Shown here: in pieces, positions 39,015 through 49,636 of the stretch
Layout of the letters: each line of letters opens with the position of its first letter
How positions within the stretch are numbered: position 1 is the stretch's first letter
Assembly: GCF_034092375.1 (NCBI RefSeq)
Contig: NZ_CP139302.1
Coordinates: 434,001-498,000 of the forward strand
DNA: 64,000 nucleotides
Direction of reading: 5' to 3'
Source of the DNA: Prochlorococcus sp. MIT 1300
Lineage (GTDB): Bacteria; Cyanobacteriota; Cyanobacteriia; PCC-6307; Cyanobiaceae
The notes under the pieces: generated by a model
What the model saw: only the letters and a program-made list of their open reading frames with translations
Database searches by the model: none
What the model was told of the DNA's origin: nothing
Program-made: the position numbers and the translations under genes

Positions 39015-39782
39015 ATGGCAAAACTCGGGGTAAATATCGACCATATCGCGAGTGTGCGCCAAGCAAGGCGTACCGTTGAGCCTGATCCTGTCAATTTGGC
39101 GTTTATTGCCGAACTTGGAGGGGCTGACAGCATCACTGTTCACCTCAGAGAAGATCGACGACATATACAAGACCGTGATGTGCGACTACTTAGGAAAACA
39201 ATTCGAACGCAATTAAACCTAGAGATGGCCCCTACAGACGAAATGGTGAATATTGCTCTTAATGTTTGCCCTGATATGGTAACTCTAGTGCCAGAAAGAA
39301 GAGAAGAAATAACAACCGAAGGGGGATTAGATATTATTGTAAACCAAATTTATATCAAGGAAGTGATTTCTAAGTTGCAAGATGAATCAATACCAGTAAG
39401 TTTATTTGTAGATCCTAGTTATGATCAAATTCAAGCTTCAGCAGATACTGGAGCTGATTTTGTTGAGTTGCATACAGGTTGTTATGCAGAAGCTTCCACC
39501 AAAGAAAGAGTCAAACAACTCTCCTTGATAAAAGAAGCAACGGCAATATCTCAATCATTAGGTTTAGGAGTAAACGCAGGGCATGGTCTTACATACCAAA
39601 ATGTTTCCGCAATAGCAGAAATCAGAGGTATACAGGAATTAAATATTGGCCACACAATTATTGCAAGGTCCTTAGCCGTCGGCCTTAAAGAAGCAGTGCA
39701 AGAAATGAAAGCCTTAATAAGTGGTAAAGGGAGCAACTACATCAGGAATCATCGAAACAATCATTCAAAAGAACCTTGTTAA
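39015..39782 (+). CDS. pdxJ: pyridoxine 5'-phosphate synthase
   Basis: The 255-aa product begins [20 protein letters not shown], then [72 protein letters not shown] and [17 protein letters not shown]. All active-site blocks of PdxJ are present. It joins deoxyxylulose phosphate with aminoacetone phosphate. The tail ([18 protein letters not shown]) is unusual and overlaps the recC start. Confidence 0.97.
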   Translation: MAKLGVNIDHIASVRQARRTVEPDPVNLAFIAELGGADSITVHLREDRRHIQDRDVRLLRKTIRTQLNLEMAPTDEMVNIALNVCPDMVTLVPERREEITTEGGLDIIVNQIYIKEVISKLQDESIPVSLFVDPSYDQIQASADTGADFVELHTGCYAEASTKERVKQLSLIKEATAISQSLGLGVNAGHGLTYQNVSAIAEIRGIQELNIGHTIIARSLAVGLKEAVQEMKALISGKGSNYIRNHRNNHSKEPC

Positions 39783-42700
39783 AGGTTTATCGCAGCAACC
39801 GAGCAGAATGGTTGGCTCAATTACTTTCTGAAAAACTACGTCTAGAACCTCCTGGGATTTTTGAGAAAGTAGAAATAGTCGTGAATACTTGGCCTACAAG
39901 TCGTTGGTTAGGGGAACAGATCTCAATTACAAATGGGATAAATGCATTAGTAAGATTTCCCTTTCCAGGTACATATTTAAAACAACTAGTCAAAATAATC
40001 CTTAATGAAGATCTAGATATTGAAGACCCGTGGAAAGGCAACCGATTGGTTTGGGAAGTTATAGATCTTCTACCAAACCTACTAGAAACTGATCAAGGTA
40101 GATCCCTTCGCGAATGGTCTAAGCAACAGACTTATAAAGAGGGTTTATTGAATAGATCTAAATGGCAATTAGCAAATAGTATTGCAAATCTTTTTGATGA
40201 CTATGTTCTATATCGTCCTGAACTATTAATGAACTGGTCTAGACATAATAAAAATCCAAAACCAAGAAATCTTACATCGAGTTTCCTTTGGCAGCCGGTT
40301 CTCTATCAAATGCTTGAAGAGAAAATAGAAACTGATCCATTCGGAGTAAAAGTCAAAAAGGCAATTCAAAAACTTAAAGAAGGCAAAGTTCCACACGCAA
40401 AGCTTCCAAAGAATATACGACTATTTGGGATTAGCAGCCTTGCTCCGATTCAAATAGAACTTATTCAAGCAATTTCTGGCTACACAAATGTCGAGATATA
40501 TCTACTCACACCTTGCCCCAACCTGTGGCAAAGACATCCAATTGGAAGCCGGGAATTCAGTCAAAAACTAGGAGTTATTAACGACTTGCGTCCAGAAGGT
40601 CTCGAAAAGAAATTCGGACGGATGGCATCAGAGTTTCAACAGTTATTAGAAGGTAGTGGAGAAAACCAGCTAGGGGCTTATGAAGAGAAGGATCTATTCG
40701 CCGCTCCTATTAGTATGGCAACAGAAAAAGGAAGGCTGCCAACGTTATTAGAGCAACAACAGCAGCAATTAGTCATCGAAAATGAAGTCCAAGAAATTAA
40801 AACTAATTCCAAGGATAGTTCCTTGTTATTCATGTCTTGCCCAGGAGATATTAGACAAATTCAATTAATAAGGGATCAAATCCTGCAATGGTTTGCAGGA
40901 GACGCAACATTACAGCCTAAAGATGTATTAATAATGACACCTAAGATCAATAATTATGCACCACTAATATCCTCAGTATTTAATGACACATCAGCAACGG
41001 GTATAAAAATTCCATGGCGCATTACTGACCGTAGTCAACAAGAGTCTCCTGGAGTCATCAAAGGATTCATAGAGATACTTGAATTAGCTGAAGGACGACT
41101 TACTGCCACATCGCTAAAATCACTTATAAGCAATCCGTCAATATTAGAAAAATATAGACTAACGAGGATAGATGTAAACGAATTAAACAACTGTCTACAA
41201 AAAACAGGTTTTCGCTGGGGACTCGATAGAAAAGAGAGGAAGGGAGATGAAACACATAGTCTTAAATGGTGTTTAGATAGATGGCTTCTTGGCTTAGTAC
41301 TACCACCAACCCTAGGAGCATCAGCTGATGAAACAGCTCCATTCTCAGAAGGGGTCACAATTAATCAACTAGCCAAATGGTGGAATCTCATATCAAACAT
41401 TACCAAGACTATCGAGCTACTAAGAATCAACAGGTACGCCAATGAATGGATCGAAGTTCTACAAAATCTTATTGAAGACTTATTTGATGATTCGGATTCC
41501 TGGGCTTGGGAGAAACAATGTCTTCTTACTGAAATTGAAAACTGGAGAGAAGTATCAACAAATTGTAAGTTAAAGATTGGAGCATCAACAGTAGCAGATA
41601 TTTTAAGTAGAGAAATCTCCTTACAGACAGGAAGGTTTGGTCACAGAAGTGGTGCTTTAACTATTAGTGAGTTAGAGCCAATGAGAGCAATCCCTCATAG
41701 AGTTATCGTTTTAATGGGACTAGATGCAGGGTTATTCCCAAGGTACAGAGAGCGACCTGGCTTTGACTTATTAAATCAAAAATGGGAATTAGGGGATCCA
41801 AGGAGTAATGACCAAGATCGCTATATTCTCTTAGAAGCACTCATTTCAGCCAGACAACACCTACTTATAACCTGGAATAGTAGAAATGAAAAAACAGGTG
41901 AGGTCAAACCCTTATCGACACCAATTCAACAATGGCTGAAAAAGTTGGAGAATGAACTTGAGCCAGAATCTTTTGAAAATATATACAAGCGGCCTGACCC
42001 TAATCCACTAAGTCGAAAGAATTTTCTTTCTCAAAATGGGTGTTTTCCAATTAGTTGTGATCGAAGAAATCTGGAAGCACGAAAGTTGATTGATAAAGGA
42101 ATTAGCACAAAACCAATTGCAATTGCGATACCTTTAAAATGGGACTCAAATTTTAGAATCAAAAGTAATCAAAAGATTTCATATGAACAATTAAAAAATT
42201 GGCTAATAGCTCCACAACGAATTTGGCTAGATACGATGCAATTAAGACCCAGAGAATGGGTGGACAGGGTAGAAGACTTAGAGGCTCTAGAATTAAATGA
42301 ATTACAAAGACAAAGTCTATTAAGAGAGAAGTTAGACCAACTGACAAAGAACCAATCATCGATTGATGAGTCAATAGAAATCAATGAATTTAATAATGAC
42401 TGGGAGTACCTCTATCAAGGCCGGGGAATACTACCGCCAAAATCTGCTGCGAAACTAGAGTCGGAAAGATTAAATGAACGTTGGTATGGCTTATTCAAAT
42501 CAATTAAAGAGATAGGTTCATTTAATGTTAAGGAGCTTCTAGTCGAAAATGATATGAGGAAATTCATTTTTGCAGGAGATCACATGATAATAGTTCAACT
42601 AGGGAAATATAATGCGAAGGGGATAATGCAAGGATGGTTAAATCATCTCTATCTTTGCAGAAATGAAGAACATACAAAAACTACAATCTTATTATCAAGA

Positions 42701-43072
42701 AGTTTATCTAAAAACAAATCTAATGATTATACAAGATCTGCCACTTGGAAACCGGTAGACTCTAATGAAGCTGCAAAGCAGATTGAAAGCTTGAAATCTC
42801 TAACATATCAAGGAACAACAACTTGTTGGCCAATACCGCCTGAAAGTGGATGGGCACTTTGCAGAGGTAAAATAGATTCAACAGAGAAAGGTGAAAAGCT
42901 CTTTCGTCAAACATGGGAAGGCAACTTTAAGCTAAAGGGTGAAAAGGCCAAGCCAGAAATGGAACTTTGCTTCGGAACCAACTACGATGCTTCAGAAATC
43001 TTAAGTAATCAATATTTCAATGAGGCATATTGCTCTCTTTACGAACCTTTGTCAAAAGCATTGCTTAGATAA
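39776..43072 (+). CDS. recC: RecBCD enzyme subunit RecC
   Basis: The 1098-aa product starts at TTG 39,776 inside the end of pdx[21 protein letters not shown] at the start, [40 protein letters not shown], then [20 protein letters not shown] and [20 protein letters not shown] (Chi-recognition scaffold region, an inactivated helicase) are family features. RecC scans for Chi and splits the strands. Partner genes recB and recD follow after one small gene. Confidence 0.95.
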   Translation: MLKVYRSNRAEWLAQLLSEKLRLEPPGIFEKVEIVVNTWPTSRWLGEQISITNGINALVRFPFPGTYLKQLVKIILNEDLDIEDPWKGNRLVWEVIDLLPNLLETDQGRSLREWSKQQTYKEGLLNRSKWQLANSIANLFDDYVLYRPELLMNWSRHNKNPKPRNLTSSFLWQPVLYQMLEEKIETDPFGVKVKKAIQKLKEGKVPHAKLPKNIRLFGISSLAPIQIELIQAISGYTNVEIYLLTPCPNLWQRHPIGSREFSQKLGVINDLRPEGLEKKFGRMASEFQQLLEGSGENQLGAYEEKDLFAAPISMATEKGRLPTLLEQQQQQLVIENEVQEIKTNSKDSSLLFMSCPGDIRQIQLIRDQILQWFAGDATLQPKDVLIMTPKINNYAPLISSVFNDTSATGIKIPWRITDRSQQESPGVIKGFIEILELAEGRLTATSLKSLISNPSILEKYRLTRIDVNELNNCLQKTGFRWGLDRKERKGDETHSLKWCLDRWLLGLVLPPTLGASADETAPFSEGVTINQLAKWWNLISNITKTIELLRINRYANEWIEVLQNLIEDLFDDSDSWAWEKQCLLTEIENWREVSTNCKLKIGASTVADILSREISLQTGRFGHRSGALTISELEPMRAIPHRVIVLMGLDAGLFPRYRERPGFDLLNQKWELGDPRSNDQDRYILLEALISARQHLLITWNSRNEKTGEVKPLSTPIQQWLKKLENELEPESFENIYKRPDPNPLSRKNFLSQNGCFPISCDRRNLEARKLIDKGISTKPIAIAIPLKWDSNFRIKSNQKISYEQLKNWLIAPQRIWLDTMQLRPREWVDRVEDLEALELNELQRQSLLREKLDQLTKNQSSIDESIEINEFNNDWEYLYQGRGILPPKSAAKLESERLNERWYGLFKSIKEIGSFNVKELLVENDMRKFIFAGDHMIIVQLGKYNAKGIMQGWLNHLYLCRNEEHTKTTILLSRSLSKNKSNDYTRSATWKPVDSNEAAKQIESLKSLTYQGTTTCWPIPPESGWALCRGKIDSTEKGEKLFRQTWEGNFKLKGEKAKPEMELCFGTNYDASEILSNQYFNEAYCSLYEPLSKALLR

Positions 43073-43219
43073 ATATCGATCTTACTGAACACTAAAATAA
43101 AACATGTATCAGGTACATCACTTTTATTTAAAAATTAGTAAAGATAGTCTTTTATTGATTGGCTTGCTCCAAAGTAATAGTTAAATTTAGTAGGAAGGGC
43201 AAATTCTTGTAATCTAAAA

Positions 43220-43762
43220 GTGAACCATAACGAACTCAAGAATGCACTCTCTGGCTGGGGTTTTAGCTGGAGTGGATTAATTTACAACAAGCAGGGTGAA
43301 TGGTGGTTAATTTGTCAATTATTGCTAATTGGAGCACATCTAATCCCACTTTTAATGCATCAACACATTCCGATAAGAAATTGGCCCATTTATTTAAGCC
43401 TTGTAGGATCAATAATTTTTTTTCTTGGCATCTTATTAGCTATAAGAGCCTTATCAAGCCTAGGTGAAAGCCTCTCACCACTCCCAGATCCAAAACAAAA
43501 TGCCAAGCTTGTTACCAACAGAGCATATAGGCTGTGTCGGCATCCTTTATATCAGTCGATATTAATAAGCTCAATAGGTGTTTCTCTAGGAACTGGAAGT
43601 CCTATCCATCTAGTACTTTTTTGTCTTCTCTGCATAGTGCTTAAAGGCAAAGCAAAAAGAGAGGAAGAGAAGCTAAGTAAACTACATGGTCATTATGAAG
43701 ATTACAAAAAAGATACACCCGCAATAATTCCACTAGTTCCTTTTTTGGACTGGCGTCATTAA
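43220..43762 (+). CDS. isoprenylcysteine carboxyl methyltransferase-like membrane protein
   Basis: The 180-aa product starts at GTG 43,220. Hydrophobic helices lie at about 32-48, 57-75 and 110-137. LVTNRAYRLCRHPLYQSILI is the phospholipid/ICMT signature NxxxYxxxRHPxY, and REEEKLSKLHGHYEDYKKDT is the eE..L...fg.eY..Y motif. Such enzymes methylate with SAM at the membrane; the substrate in cyanobacteria is unclear. It interrupts the recC-recB-recD order. Confidence 0.85.
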   Translation: MNHNELKNALSGWGFSWSGLIYNKQGEWWLICQLLLIGAHLIPLLMHQHIPIRNWPIYLSLVGSIIFFLGILLAIRALSSLGESLSPLPDPKQNAKLVTNRAYRLCRHPLYQSILISSIGVSLGTGSPIHLVLFCLLCIVLKGKAKREEEKLSKLHGHYEDYKKDTPAIIPLVPFLDWRH

Positions 43763-43798
43763 TCCTTAGCCTCGCCAAACAAAAACAACCACTGATTC

Positions 43799-46700
43799 AT
43801 GGATAAAACTTTTAACAATCCAGTAAATTTGTTTAAGCCTAACGAATATCCTCTTACACCTGGTGTTCGACTAATTGAAGCTAGTGCAGGAACTGGAAAA
43901 ACATTTGCACTGGCTCATTTAATTCTTCGTTTGATTACAGAAGGCCAACATGCAATTGACCAGATTTTAGTAGTAACTTTTACGGATGCAGCAGCAGAAG
44001 AACTACGATCAAGAGTTTCATGCCGCATAGAAGAGGCAATCGAGGCTATAAGAAAACTGAAAAATGAAAAACAGATCAGCATCGCTGATGAAGTCCTCTC
44101 TTGTTGGCTTAAAAAGCATCAAATAATAAATCCAGGTAATAACAAATGGGAGGAGCTGCTGATAAAAGCACAAGAAGGCCTTGACCGAGCTGACATAACA
44201 ACAATTCATGGATTCTGTCGTCGGGCCTTAAGGCGTGAAGCAATAGAAGCAGGTACGGCAATTGAACCTCGACTTGAAGGAGAAGACAAACAACTAGTAA
44301 CTGAAGTTGTGCACGAATACTGGAAGGAACAAGTCTTGTCGCTAGAAGCTGAGGATGTCAAAGGACTGATTCAAGCAGGGCTTAATATTGAAAATCTAAT
44401 AAAGCAACTAATAAGAATTGATAGTGATCCAAGCATTACTTTAGATAGCGAATCTAAAAACCTTGACAAGGACCAAACACTACATAAACAATTCAAGGAC
44501 TATCTAAAAGATAAATGGATAAAATTTAAATCCTTGTGGCTTGAAGAAGGTTATCAACTTGATCTAGACCTTCGACATTTCGCCGAAGGGCTACGTTCAA
44601 TAGGAGTTAAAGATACTAAACCATTTAGTCCGAACCCTACTAAGGATAGATATGGGGCTATTCAAGATTGGATCGATTTAAACACTCCAAATATAGAAAT
44701 TAATAAAGATGTTTCTATACCATTATACGGAAGAATTCGAGATCAAGATATTCTAAGCAACTATTATCACCCTTCTATCTTCTGGAAAAGCTGGAGAAAA
44801 TTTTACAGCAATACACCAAAACTTCCTAAACAAGAACTACAAGTTGCTATAGCAAACTTATTAGATGGCCCAGCGGAACTTGTATGGAACCATGCCCTAC
44901 TTTGGGGAATAATAGAGCTTAAAAATAGAAGAAATGAAAGCGGAACTCTTAGTTATAGTGATTTACTATCATCACTAGACCCTAAGAAAGGTGAGAACGA
45001 AGAAAATGAGGTGCTAAATAATTGGCAAATGCCTTTAGTAAAGCAAATAAGAAATTATTATGAAGTTGTATTAGTGGACGAATTCCAGGATACAGACCCT
45101 GTGCAATGGAGAATCCTTAAACACACTTTTGGCACAAGTCAAAAGCACCTTCTTTTGATGGTAGGAGATCCAAAGCAGGCAATTTATGGTTTCCGAGGTG
45201 GAGATCTTGATACATACCTTGAAGCAAGGGACTTTGTCGAACAAGTTGATGAATTAAGAAACAACTATAGAACAACTAATGAGCTAATGATTGGTTTAAA
45301 TCAATTTATGGAAGCAGGATTAATACGCTCTGGTTTGCCTGTACCATCATTAAAGTCATCGTCAAAAAGAAAGGCTTATTCACTAGATAAGAACAAACAC
45401 CCATTACAGGTAATTATAAGTAATCCAATGGATAAATCCAAGGATGATGTAAATTTAGTAGAGGAATCTAAGACTACAGTAGAACAAAGAATCCCATTAG
45501 TTGTCGCCCACTTAGTCCTTAAACTTCTTAGAACTAATAATCAATTAATTCAGCCGAAGGACATATGTATACTTGTAAGCCGTCATGACCAGGCTGCAAG
45601 TATCCAGAACGGCCTAGACATATCAGGAATTCCCACACAACTAATTAGCAGAGGAGATGTTTTAACAAGTGAAGCCTCACAACTCTTACAAAGACTATTA
45701 GATTGCCTTGCACGGCCAGGTGACTCTTTCTCTCTAAGGCTTTTAGCCTGTTCTTCATTACTACAATGGAGTCCGACTAAACTTATTGAGGCCGAAATAA
45801 ATGGAGAACTTGATCAATTAGCACTTAAGTGTAGATATTGGTCCAAGAATCTTTCTTCTATAGGACTTTTTGGATGTTTAGGTGAACTCCTAGAAGGCGA
45901 ACAAATGGCCGATTTATCACAGCGCGGTCGCCTTCTTAGTGACTTGCATCAATGTGCACAACTAACTCAAACTGAAATTCATACTCAAGACTTAGATGCG
46001 GAAAGTGCCTCACAGTGGTTAAGGTTTCAAAGACTGCAAGCTCTTGAAGTCATACCCGAAAGCAGACGACCACATAGCGATGTTGTTGAAAGTGCTGTGA
46101 GTGTGTTGACAATTCATAGAAGTAAAGGCCTGGAATACCCAATAGTTATTTGTCCATACTTATGGCAAGCACCTCCAACCCCTGAGGGACCACTATGGAA
46201 ACATAAAAAAAACAATTCCTGGCAAATTGCCCTAAACACTCACTGGGGGATGGGAGAGCAAGTTGCTCAAGATGCAAAAGCATCCTCACTCCAAGAAGCA
46301 GAAAGACTTGCTTATGTAGCACTAACTCGAGCTTCTGACCAGGTTTTAGTGTTGTGGGCAAAAGCTAATAAACAGGAAACTAATCCACTAATGAACTTCT
46401 TATTCGGGGGCAAGGTAATAAAAGAACCTTTCGAAAATATTTCATTAAAGATGATGGAGGAGCATCTCAGGGGATTAAACATATCAGTCAGTATTGACTC
46501 AAGCCATATAGATAAAGATGAAAAACCATGGGAGCAAGCAAACCCAATAGGTGAACTTAATATAGGTCCAGTACCAGACAAATTAGACACATCATGGGGT
46601 CGTAGTAGTTATTCGTCCTGGATATCTAGCAAAGGCAATGAAAATACAATAAAAGATATTAACCCTAGAGAAGCAGAAGAAGGGAGGGATATTGATCAAC

Positions 46701-47620
46701 AAAACCAATTAAATGATTCAAATAATGAGTTACCACTAAAATCATTACCAATAAAGGAAGATTTTACAAATATAAACTGGTCAAAACAAGGTCCACTTGA
46801 TGAATTCCCTCGAGGTAGCTCAGCAGGAGAATGTTTGCATAAAATACTTGAACAGATAAATTTCACTATCTCAATTAATAAACAAGATGCCAATCAGATC
46901 ATTGAAAAAGAACTCAGGAATACAGGAATAGATTTATGTCATGTAAAAGCAATTAAGGAAACATTAGATAGATTACTTTCACTGCCAATAGGTGGGGCTC
47001 TACAAAATTTAAAATTTAACGAGCTTAATGAGAGAAGACGGATTCATGAACTGAAATTTGATCTTCCAATTAGGCAGAAGGGGAAATCGATTAATTCAGA
47101 GGATATAGCAAATGCCTTTAAGTTAAACAGCTCCTCAAGGTTTGGTAATAGCTATATAGATGAAATTAAAAAATTAAATATTAATAGCAAAGGTTTCTTA
47201 GTAGGAGCCATTGACTTAGTTTTTTGTGACGAAGAAGATGTCCAAAACGGACGTTGGTGGGTTGTTGACTGGAAAAGTAACTGGATAGGCGAAAGTTCAA
47301 CAGAAGAAAAGGATGCAAATTGTGGTCCATTTTTTTATGATAACGAATCTATGGAAAGACAAATGATTTATCACCATTATCCCTTACAAGCCCATCTATA
47401 CCTTGTTGCCCTACATCGTTTTCTTAAATGGAGACTGCCTAGCTACATACCCAAAAAACATCTAGGAGGGTATGTCTACGTTTTTCTAAGAGGATTACCT
47501 AAGAGATCCGAAATAGATGAAAATAACCTTAAGAATAAATTACCAGGACTTATAGTCGAACCTTGCCCAACTGAAAGGATATTAAGAATAGATGAAGTAA
47601 TAAATGGACACGACAAATGA
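43799..47620 (+). CDS. recB: RecBCD enzyme subunit RecB (helicase and nuclease)
   Basis: The 1273-aa product has Walker A EASAGTGKTFALAHLILRLI near residue 30, DEFQDTDPVQWRILKHTF (motif II), LMVGDPKQAIYGFRGGDLDT (motif III/Q), LTIHRSKGLEYPIVICPYLW (motif V) and LAYVALTRASDQVLVLWA (motif VI). The C-terminal nuclease has LVGAIDLVFCDEED, then WWVVDWKSNWIGESS (the D...DwKSn catalytic site). It is the 3'-5' helicase and the only nuclease of the complex. It overlaps recD by four bases. Confidence 0.97.
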   Translation: MDKTFNNPVNLFKPNEYPLTPGVRLIEASAGTGKTFALAHLILRLITEGQHAIDQILVVTFTDAAAEELRSRVSCRIEEAIEAIRKLKNEKQISIADEVLSCWLKKHQIINPGNNKWEELLIKAQEGLDRADITTIHGFCRRALRREAIEAGTAIEPRLEGEDKQLVTEVVHEYWKEQVLSLEAEDVKGLIQAGLNIENLIKQLIRIDSDPSITLDSESKNLDKDQTLHKQFKDYLKDKWIKFKSLWLEEGYQLDLDLRHFAEGLRSIGVKDTKPFSPNPTKDRYGAIQDWIDLNTPNIEINKDVSIPLYGRIRDQDILSNYYHPSIFWKSWRKFYSNTPKLPKQELQVAIANLLDGPAELVWNHALLWGIIELKNRRNESGTLSYSDLLSSLDPKKGENEENEVLNNWQMPLVKQIRNYYEVVLVDEFQDTDPVQWRILKHTFGTSQKHLLLMVGDPKQAIYGFRGGDLDTYLEARDFVEQVDELRNNYRTTNELMIGLNQFMEAGLIRSGLPVPSLKSSSKRKAYSLDKNKHPLQVIISNPMDKSKDDVNLVEESKTTVEQRIPLVVAHLVLKLLRTNNQLIQPKDICILVSRHDQAASIQNGLDISGIPTQLISRGDVLTSEASQLLQRLLDCLARPGDSFSLRLLACSSLLQWSPTKLIEAEINGELDQLALKCRYWSKNLSSIGLFGCLGELLEGEQMADLSQRGRLLSDLHQCAQLTQTEIHTQDLDAESASQWLRFQRLQALEVIPESRRPHSDVVESAVSVLTIHRSKGLEYPIVICPYLWQAPPTPEGPLWKHKKNNSWQIALNTHWGMGEQVAQDAKASSLQEAERLAYVALTRASDQVLVLWAKANKQETNPLMNFLFGGKVIKEPFENISLKMMEEHLRGLNISVSIDSSHIDKDEKPWEQANPIGELNIGPVPDKLDTSWGRSSYSSWISSKGNENTIKDINPREAEEGRDIDQQNQLNDSNNELPLKSLPIKEDFTNINWSKQGPLDEFPRGSSAGECLHKILEQINFTISINKQDANQIIEKELRNTGIDLCHVKAIKETLDRLLSLPIGGALQNLKFNELNERRRIHELKFDLPIRQKGKSINSEDIANAFKLNSSSRFGNSYIDEIKKLNINSKGFLVGAIDLVFCDEEDVQNGRWWVVDWKSNWIGESSTEEKDANCGPFFYDNESMERQMIYHHYPLQAHLYLVALHRFLKWRLPSYIPKKHLGGYVYVFLRGLPKRSEIDENNLKNKLPGLIVEPCPTERILRIDEVINGHDK

Positions 47621-49332
47621 AAAATAATGAAGGAGAGAGCTTATCCGATAATTTAAAAGGTGAAGTGTATAAGGTTTTAATAAGGAAAATACCTCCAAAG
47701 CATCATTCTGAACATCTTGAAGACTTAGTAAATGCTCTTATGAATGCAGTTTCTAGAGGTGAGCTTGGTATAAGTTTTAACGGGGAAATACCCTTAATTG
47801 AACCAAAAGCTACTGGTTGGCCAGAAGCACATATAGAGGCACTTAGAAAGAGTGGTTGGCTTAATGGAAATAATCCACCTATGGTCATAACAAATCAAAC
47901 GTTAAGATGGCATAGGTGGCATATAGAAATTAGCAATATTATTAATTGTCTTAAAGCGAAAGTGGAATTAAAAGAATCTACTTTAGATAATATCTCATTA
48001 GAAAACTGTCCCGCAGAAAATTCAAGACTTAACCGAGAACAGAGAAAAGCTATTCTTGCAATCTCCAATGAAAAATTAATCCTACTGAGTGGAGGCCCTG
48101 GAACTGGTAAAACTACTACTATTGTCGGAATGCTAGAAAGAGCATTCTTCTCTAAAAAACAACTTAGAGTTGCTCTTGCTGCTCCAACAGGCAAGGCAGC
48201 TAGACGGTTACAAGATGCGCTGCAAAAAGGGATTAATGAATTACCAATTGAAATGCAAGAAAACTTATTTGGTCTTAAATGTAATACTTTGCACAGATTG
48301 TTAGAAGCTAAAAAAAATAGTTTTGGAAAAAATAATCTTGACCAGCTGCCTATCGACCTTCTAGTAGTTGACGAGATGTCAATGGTGGATATCTCTCTTC
48401 TTCAAGCCTTGCTAGCCGCTTTGCCGATTAAAGCCAGATTAGTTTTAGTAGGTGATCCAAATCAATTACCCCCAGTATCAGGTGGTTCGATATGGGATGA
48501 GCTTTTAGAAAGTGAGCTAAGGCAAAACTTTCCTACTTGCGTTATACACCTTAAAGAGGTTCATAGAAATAGAGGTGCCATAGCAAAATGCAGCAAAGTT
48601 CTCATAGAAAAGGGTTTGAAGGATTTTACTAGAGAACTATGCAGAACGACTAAGTCTGAAAATATAGAATTACATACTGCCAAGCCAGGTTATATTCCTT
48701 CTCTAATAACCAAACACCTTAAAAGTCACTGCAAGAAACTTTCAGATTTAGCCTTGAATTTAGATTTTCAACCAGATATCCACGAATATAAATCCCATTC
48801 CAATGTTAATGCAGAGTTACTTATTAACACATTGAATCAACTAATGATCTTGTCTCCAAAAAGAAAGGGGCTATGGGGAGTAAATGAAATCCACCAATCT
48901 ATTCTAGGTCCAACATGGAATGAAGGACCAGCCCAATGGCCAGTAGGTACTCCTGTAATTTGTGGAGAGAATCAACCCGAGTTAGATCTTGCTAATGGTG
49001 ATATAGGAGTTATAATAAAAACAGGTATGGGAAAACGTCTTCTATTCAAAGTAATAAACAATGAAGGCGACTCCTTCATAAAGCTTTTTCATCCAGCAAG
49101 ATTAAAATCCGTCGAACCCTCTCTTTCAATTACGATTCACAAGTCACAAGGAAGTGAGGCTTCACAAGTAATAATACTTTTACCAGAATATCTTATTAAT
49201 AATGATTCGGCCTATAACACAAAGAAAGTTCCTAATTACCAAGAAAAATTATTATATACTGCAATAACTAGGGCTACACAAAAGGTAGACCTTTTCCTTC
49301 CTGATACAATCTCTTTGGATAAGTTCAAGTAG
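47617..49332 (+). CDS. recD: RecBCD enzyme subunit RecD (5'-3' helicase)
   Basis: The 571-aa product has LLSGGPGTGKTTTIVGMLER (Walker A), LAAPTGKAARRLQDAL (motif Ia), LLVVDEMSMVDISLLQALLA (motif II), LVLVGDPNQLPPVSGGSIWD (motif III), SITIHKSQGSEASQVIILLP (motif V) and KLLYTAITRATQKVDLFL (motif VI). The N-terminal part is shorter than in E. coli RecD (608 aa). The ATGA overlap with recB means coupled translation. Confidence 0.96.
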   Translation: MKNNEGESLSDNLKGEVYKVLIRKIPPKHHSEHLEDLVNALMNAVSRGELGISFNGEIPLIEPKATGWPEAHIEALRKSGWLNGNNPPMVITNQTLRWHRWHIEISNIINCLKAKVELKESTLDNISLENCPAENSRLNREQRKAILAISNEKLILLSGGPGTGKTTTIVGMLERAFFSKKQLRVALAAPTGKAARRLQDALQKGINELPIEMQENLFGLKCNTLHRLLEAKKNSFGKNNLDQLPIDLLVVDEMSMVDISLLQALLAALPIKARLVLVGDPNQLPPVSGGSIWDELLESELRQNFPTCVIHLKEVHRNRGAIAKCSKVLIEKGLKDFTRELCRTTKSENIELHTAKPGYIPSLITKHLKSHCKKLSDLALNLDFQPDIHEYKSHSNVNAELLINTLNQLMILSPKRKGLWGVNEIHQSILGPTWNEGPAQWPVGTPVICGENQPELDLANGDIGVIIKTGMGKRLLFKVINNEGDSFIKLFHPARLKSVEPSLSITIHKSQGSEASQVIILLPEYLINNDSAYNTKKVPNYQEKLLYTAITRATQKVDLFLPDTISLDKFK

Positions 49333-49636
49333 AATGAATAAATATTAGTCCAAAATCATATATAAAAGACCCATTAATATAAATATCCAATTTGATTAAA
49401 ATAATTATTTATTAAACAGTCCTATCAAAGAAATGAAAACTTACCCTGCTAGAGCTTACAAACAAAATCAGTCTTAGAACAATCCATATTAATTTGAATA
49501 ATGATTAGGACTTGCAGGATGATAAGATTGGGTTTCAACCTTTGAAGTAAAGGCAAAGCAACTAGAGAACGGCCATTTGCCGATAGGAAGTTGCCAGCCT
49601 GATTTGAAGGATCAATCAGGCTCATTCCTTCTAGAA